Made by a program: the position numbers and the translations under genes. Below are positions 60,308 to 64,000 of a stretch of 64,000 nucleotides of DNA, in pieces. The DNA comes from Alphaproteobacteria bacterium (GTDB taxonomy: Bacteria; Pseudomonadota; Alphaproteobacteria; Ferrovibrionales; Ferrovibrionaceae): assembly GCA_026126165.1 (NCBI GenBank), contig JAHCJR010000005.1, positions 1 through 64,000 of the forward strand, written 5' to 3'. The notes beneath the pieces were generated by a model that saw nothing but the letters and a program-made list of their open reading frames with translations, was not told the DNA's origin and made no database searches. Each line of letters opens with the position of its first letter. The first letter of the stretch is position 1.

Positions 60308-60760
60308 ATGCTGCCGCTTAGCGTCATGGCTCTTTTCTGCGAGGACATCCGCGAGGAAAAGAACGATCAGGTTACGTTGGTCGGGCTTTTTCCCGATACG
60401 GTGCAAGTCGACATGTTGCCGAACGGAATCGCAGAAGGGCAAGCAGTCAGATTCATGGCAAAACTCTGTGTCTATGTGCGGATCAACTTTGATCCCGGCA
60501 CGGACATCGGTGAACCGCAGGTGTGGCTGTCATTGCCCGATGGCGGGCGCCTGTCTCTGGGAACAATTGGTGCCGATGTTGTGGCCAAATCACGATCTGA
60601 GTCGGAAGCCAAAGACACGTTGCTCGCGGGTGTGATTTCGCGCGTTGTGCTTGGCGGGTTTCGCCCACCCCAGGGAACGATCCGCGTGGAGGTCGATGTA
60701 AAAGGCACCACGCATCTCGCGGGCGCTATGAAGTTCAACCACTCTGCCGCTAACGCTTAG
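60308..60760 (+). CDS. DUF6941-like protein
   Basis: The protein has 150 residues starting MLPLSVMALFCEDIREEKND, then QVTLVGLFPDTVQVDMLP, which resembles DUF6941 (a ...CEDIR.E...K.SLIG pattern). The rest is predicted beta-rich. Function is unknown; DUF6941 genes occur in accessory regions. It starts 7 nt after the XRE gene and is probably in the same transcript. Confidence 0.6.
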   Translation: MLPLSVMALFCEDIREEKNDQVTLVGLFPDTVQVDMLPNGIAEGQAVRFMAKLCVYVRINFDPGTDIGEPQVWLSLPDGGRLSLGTIGADVVAKSRSESEAKDTLLAGVISRVVLGGFRPPQGTIRVEVDVKGTTHLAGAMKFNHSAANA

Positions 60761-60909
60761 CGAGGGCGTTGCAAACCATCCCTGTCGGCGCCGCCGGGCC
60801 TACCGGTCTTGCTGTTGCGGCCTCGCGCTTGCATCCTGTTTCCGACTTCAGGCCACGCCTGGGCCTGAAGCGCATGGCGCATCCGTCCCAAAAGTTCGGA
60901 CCTACCACT

Positions 60910-61698
60910 TCACGAGCCGCCCGCGATGTAGGTCTCGAGGATGCGTTTCAGCACCGGGACCAGCCGTGACGCCTTCGTCTCGTCGTAGGCGAAGGGCGGC
61001 CCTTCTTCCATATAGGCGATCTGCGCCAGTTCGAGCTGCACCGCGAGCACGCCTTCGGCCGGCCGGCCGTAATGGCGCGTGATATGGCCGCCGACGAAGC
61101 GTCCGTCGAGCACCGCGCTGTAGCCGTGGCCCGTGGCGGCGGCGAGCAGGCGCGCGCCGATCTCCGTCGGGCAGCTTGCGCCGCGCGCGGTGCCGAGATT
61201 GAGATCGGGCAGGCGGCCTTCGAAGAGGCGCGGCATCCGGCTTGCGATCGAATGGGCGTCGAAGAGCAGCGCATGGCCATGCGCGGCGCGGATGCGCGCC
61301 AGTTCGGCCGCCAGCGCCGCGTGATAGGGCCGCCAGTATTGCTCGCGGCGCGCGGCGATCTCGGCCTCGTCCGGCTCCTGTCCCGGCAGGTAGAGCGGGG
61401 TCCCGTCGAAGAGCGTGGTCGGGCAGAGGCCGGTTGTTGCCTGGCCTGGATAGAGGCTCGCGCCGTCCGGCGGGCGGTTCAGGTCGATGACATAGCGCGA
61501 GAAGCGGGCGCTGATCATGCTGGCGCCCAGCCCTTCGGCGAAGGCATAGAGGCGCGGCACGTGCCAGTCGGTATCGGGCAGCGCCTGCGCCGGAGCGGCG
61601 AGACGTCGCTCGAGACCCGGCATCAGGCCGATGCCGCAATGGGGCACGCTGATCAGCAGGGGCCCCGGTCCGCGCCGGAGGTCGAAGATATCGCTCAT
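60910..61698 (-). CDS. hutG: N-formylglutamate amidohydrolase
   Basis: The protein has 262 residues: [55 protein letters not shown] and [20 protein letters not shown] are the family's metal-binding and substrate motifs. It hydrolyses N-formylglutamate to glutamate and formate, the last step of the HutF branch. ATG 61698 is preferred, with GGGAG 6 nt upstream; ATG 61704 is directly at the SD. It follows hutF by 10 nt. Its 3' end is duplicated at 58995-59101. Confidence 0.94.
   Translation of the reverse strand: MSDIFDLRRGPGPLLISVPHCGIGLMPGLERRLAAPAQALPDTDWHVPRLYAFAEGLGASMISARFSRYVIDLNRPPDGASLYPGQATTGLCPTTLFDGTPLYLPGQEPDEAEIAARREQYWRPYHAALAAELARIRAAHGHALLFDAHSIASRMPRLFEGRLPDLNLGTARGASCPTEIGARLLAAATGHGYSAVLDGRFVGGHITRHYGRPAEGVLAVQLELAQIAYMEEGPPFAYDETKASRLVPVLKRILETYIAGGS
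60916..61022. repeat. Right direct repeat of island 2 (native hutG 3' end)
   Basis: This is the native copy of the 107-bp repeat described at 58995-59101. It lies wholly in hutG coding sequence, from two codons before the stop inward, and marks the right border of island 2. Confidence 0.88.
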
Positions 61699-61708
61699 CG
61701 CCATCTCC

Positions 61709-63067
61709 CTATTCTGTCAGGCGGCGCATCGCCTGGCGGAAGCGCGCGCCGATCCTCTCCTCGGCTTCGTGATGGCCGTCGCGGATCACCCAGTCGCCGC
61801 CCACCATAACGTGGCGGACGGGATTGCGGTTGCCGGCGAAGATCCAGGAATCGATCAGCGCCTCGCCCCGGCGGCCGGCAAGAAGCGGATGTTCGGTATC
61901 GAGCACGATCAGGTCGGCGCGCGATCCGCGCGCGAGCCGCCCGACCGGCTGTGCGAGCGCCCGCGCGCCGCCGGTGAGCGCGCCGTCCAGCAGGGCCCGC
62001 CCGGTAGAACGGTCGGGGCCGCCGGCAAGCAGGGCGCGACCCTGCCGGCGCAGCCGCTCGCCATATTCGAGCCAGCGCAGCTCCTCGACCGGACTGACGG
62101 AAATGTGACTGTCCGAGCCGATGCCGAAGACGCCGCCCTGCGCCAGATAGTCCGCCGCGGCGAAGAAGCCGTCGCCGAGATTGGCTTCCGTGGTCGGGCA
62201 GAGCCCGGCGACGGCGCCGCTCGCGGCAAGGCGGGCACGCTCATTCTCGGAAAGATGGGTGGCATGGACCAGGCACCAGCGCGCGTCGATCCGGTGCGTA
62301 TCGAGCAGCCATTCCACCGGCCGCTTGCCCGACCAGGCCAGGCAGTCCTCGACCTCCTTCACCTGTTCGGCGATGTGGATATGGACCGGCTGGCCGGGCT
62401 TCAGCCCGTTGAGCGCCGCCGCGAGCTGTTCCGGCGGCGCGGCGCGCAGCGAGTGCGGGGCGAGGCCGAGACGGCGCAGCCGGTCGCATTCCGGCTCCAG
62501 CGCGGCGAGCAGGGCGAGCGCGCCTTCCGCATCCATGGCGAAGCGTTTCTGCCCCGGGCCGAGCGGCGCGCCGCCGAACCCGGAGGCGGCATAGAGCACC
62601 GGCAGATGGGTCAGCGCGATGCCGGTCTCGCGGGCGGCGGCGAAGATCCGGCGCGACATTTCCGCCGGGTCGCCGTAGGGCGCGCCGGCGGGGTCGCGAT
62701 GGAGATAGTGGAATTCCGCGAGCGAGGTATAGCCCGCCTGCAGCATCTCAAGATAAAGCTGCGCGGCGACGGCCTGGAACTCCTCCGGGCCCATCCGTTC
62801 GAGGAAGCGGTACATGGTCTGGCGCCAGGTCCAGAAACTGTCCGCCGAATTGCCGGAACGCTCCGCCAGGCCGGCCATCGCCCGCTGATGGGCGTGGGAA
62901 TGCAGGTTGGGAATCCCCGGCAGGGCGAGGCCGGCCTCCCGTTCCGCGCCGTCGTCGCCCTGACCGGCGGCGATGGTGCCGATCAGGCCATCGCCGCCGA
63001 TCCCGATCGTGACATCCTCCACCACCCCCTCGGGCAACAGGGCGGCGGCGAAACGGAGCTTGCGCAT
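61709..63067 (-). CDS. hutF: Formimidoylglutamate deiminase
   Basis: The protein has 452 residues of the amidohydrolase superfamily. Metal ligands lie in [49 protein letters not shown] and [20 protein letters not shown]. It deaminates N-formimino-glutamate to N-formylglutamate, which HutG hydrolyses. It is first in hutF-hutG and divergent from hutI, with the HutC-type operator between them. Confidence 0.95.
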   Translation of the reverse strand: MRKLRFAAALLPEGVVEDVTIGIGGDGLIGTIAAGQGDDGAEREAGLALPGIPNLHSHAHQRAMAGLAERSGNSADSFWTWRQTMYRFLERMGPEEFQAVAAQLYLEMLQAGYTSLAEFHYLHRDPAGAPYGDPAEMSRRIFAAARETGIALTHLPVLYAASGFGGAPLGPGQKRFAMDAEGALALLAALEPECDRLRRLGLAPHSLRAAPPEQLAAALNGLKPGQPVHIHIAEQVKEVEDCLAWSGKRPVEWLLDTHRIDARWCLVHATHLSENERARLAASGAVAGLCPTTEANLGDGFFAAADYLAQGGVFGIGSDSHISVSPVEELRWLEYGERLRRQGRALLAGGPDRSTGRALLDGALTGGARALAQPVGRLARGSRADLIVLDTEHPLLAGRRGEALIDSWIFAGNRNPVRHVMVGGDWVIRDGHHEAEERIGARFRQAMRRLTE

Positions 63068-63095
63068 CTGGACCGGTCCCGGCTAGTCTCCCCAA

Positions 63096-63109
63096 GTTGT
63101 ATATACAAC
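63096..63109. promoter_or_regulatory. HutC/GntR-type operator in the hutF-hutI intergenic region
   Basis: GTTGTATATACAAC is a perfect 14-bp palindrome, 28 bp from the hutF start and 27 bp from the hutI start. The GTATATAC core fits the HutC/GntR operator form known from other histidine utilisation loci. HutC would repress both directions until urocanate binds it; no hutC gene is in the window. Confidence 0.75.
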
Positions 63110-63136
63110 ATGGAAGCGGGCCGCACGCAAGGCGCC

Positions 63137-64000
63137 ATGGCGGAGATCTGGGACGGGCTCTGGCTCAACGCGAACCTTGCCACCATGGCCGGGGCGGCGC
63201 CCTATGGCGCGATCCCGGACGGCGCGCTGGCGGTGCGTGGCGGGCGCATCGCCTGGATCGGCCGCCGCGCCGACCTGCCCGGCCGGCCGCCGGCACTGGC
63301 GGCGCGTCTTTACGATGCTGAGGGCGGCTGGATCACGCCGGGCCTGGTCGACTGCCACACCCATCTGGTCCATGCCGGCGACCGGGCGCGGGAATTCGAG
63401 CTGCGCCTGCAGGGTGCCAGCTACGAGGAGATCGCGCGCGCCGGCGGCGGCATCCTCTCCACCGTCGCGGCGACGCGCCGGGCGAGCGAGGAAGAACTGC
63501 TGGCCGAAAGCCGGCCGCGTCTCGCCGCGCTGATGGCCGAAGGGGCGAGCACGGTCGAGATCAAGTCGGGCTATGGCCTGGAATTGCAGGCGGAGCTCAA
63601 ATGCCTGCGCGTCGCCCGCCGCCTCGGCGCCGAACTCGGCGTCGGGGTGCGCACGACCTTCCTCGGCGCCCATGCCCTGCCGCCGGAATTTGCCGGCCGC
63701 TCTGCCGACTACATCCGTCTCGTCTGCGCCGAGATGATCCCGGCGGTGGCCGAAGCCGGGCTCGCCGACGCGGTCGATGCCTTCTGCGAGGGCATCGGCT
63801 TCTCGCCCTCCGAGGTGGCGGAGGTCTTTCGCGCCGCCCGACAGGCGGGCCTGCCGGTCAAGCTGCATGCCGAGCAGCTTTCCGATCTCGGCGGCGCCGA
63901 ACTTGCCGCGCGGCACGGCGCGCTCTCAGCGGACCATCTCGAGTATCTGGGCGAGGCGGGCGTGCGGGCGCTGGCGAAGGCGGGCAGCGTCGCCGTACTG
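63137..64000 (+). CDS. hutI: Imidazolonepropionase, N-terminal part (runs off the window)
   Basis: At least 288 codons are visible. [20 protein letters not shown] (metal-binding HxH), [40 protein letters not shown] and [20 protein letters not shown] are hutI hallmarks. It opens the imidazolone ring to formiminoglutamate. ATG 63137 has AAGG upstream; an in-frame ATG at 63110 overlaps the edge of the operator. Other hut genes probably follow beyond the window. Confidence 0.93.
   Translation, partial: MAEIWDGLWLNANLATMAGAAPYGAIPDGALAVRGGRIAWIGRRADLPGRPPALAARLYDAEGGWITPGLVDCHTHLVHAGDRAREFELRLQGASYEEIARAGGGILSTVAATRRASEEELLAESRPRLAALMAEGASTVEIKSGYGLELQAELKCLRVARRLGAELGVGVRTTFLGAHALPPEFAGRSADYIRLVCAEMIPAVAEAGLADAVDAFCEGIGFSPSEVAEVFRAARQAGLPVKLHAEQLSDLGGAELAARHGALSADHLEYLGEAGVRALAKAGSVAVL

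Larger units (their letters stand above)
59102..60915. mobile_element. Island 2: insertion with toxin-antitoxin-like genes
   Basis: The segment between the hutG 3'-end repeats contains three plus-strand genes (RelE/HigB-like, XRE, DUF6941-like). The stretch 59160-59366 has no gene; it is AT-rich and probably holds the promoter. The stretch 60761-60915 is also non-coding. No transposase or integrase is visible. Repeats and compositional change indicate an acquired segment; mobility is inferred. Confidence 0.65.

Noticed and set aside
1-64000. CRISPR arrays, tRNA or rRNA genes.
   Set aside because: No regularly spaced short repeats and no cloverleaf or rRNA-like sequence were noticed on reading; short RNAs could still be missed without a covariance search.

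Overview
The window is GC-rich, densely packed Gram-negative DNA. Porin, TolC-type channel, lipoproteins, many TRAP/TctABC/ABC uptake systems, HutF/HutG-type histidine degradation, CHASE3 and EAL signalling proteins together suggest an environmental alphaproteobacterium, perhaps Rhodospirillales-like. That placement is inference; no rRNA or tRNA gene was recognised.

Layout. (1) 1-4.7 kb: start of a putative MFS gene divergent from marR; an MddA-like methyltransferase behind a promoter carrying two palindromic operators; its probable TetR regulator; a hydrolase-glycosyltransferase fusion. (2) 4.7-8.8 kb: a signalling cluster of three stand-alone receivers, a PAS protein with a CxxC...CxxC tail and a membrane PAS-GGDEF-EAL protein. 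(3) 9.0-24.6 kb: transport: TAXI-TRAP with DUF1850, two NitT/TauT-type ABC sets around an Fe superoxide dismutase, and a TctABC operon, plus a flavin oxidoreductase and an aldo/keto reductase. (4) 24.6-29.7 kb: an AT-richer island between 109-bp direct repeats that duplicate the 3' end of the neighbouring lipoprotein gene. It carries a four-gene operon (haem-oxygenase-like dimetal oxidase, cobalamin-binding-type radical SAM enzyme, EamA exporter, GyrI-like protein) and a decayed IS3-type element. (5) 29.6-36.9 kb: lipoprotein, CHASE3 kinase, aldo/keto reductase, TolC-like channel, small Bap/RTX-like protein, LuxR-type regulator. (6) 36.9-47.2 kb: otsB-GH15-otsA trehalose operon, amidase, porin, FecR-domain protein, DUF4197 lipoprotein, tspO-phosphatase-msrA. 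(7) 47.4-58.7 kb: a Liv-type transporter joined to a tightly overlapped catabolic run (ICL/PEP-mutase-like, HyuB, HyuA, isochorismatase-like, FAD dehydrogenase), probably for uptake and degradation of a cyclic amide or related nitrogen compound. (8) 59.0-61.0 kb: a second insertion, flanked by 107-bp repeats of the hutG 3' end, with a toxin-antitoxin-like pair and a DUF6941-like gene. (9) 60.9-64 kb: hutF-hutG divergent from hutI around a HutC-type operator.

The strongest candidate for an undescribed system is island 1: an oxidase plus radical SAM plus exporter plus GyrI-like cassette that could make, export and tolerate a small molecule. Both islands lie at the 3' end of a minus-strand gene whose last ~100 bp are duplicated, and neither has a visible integrase, which suggests a shared acquisition route.
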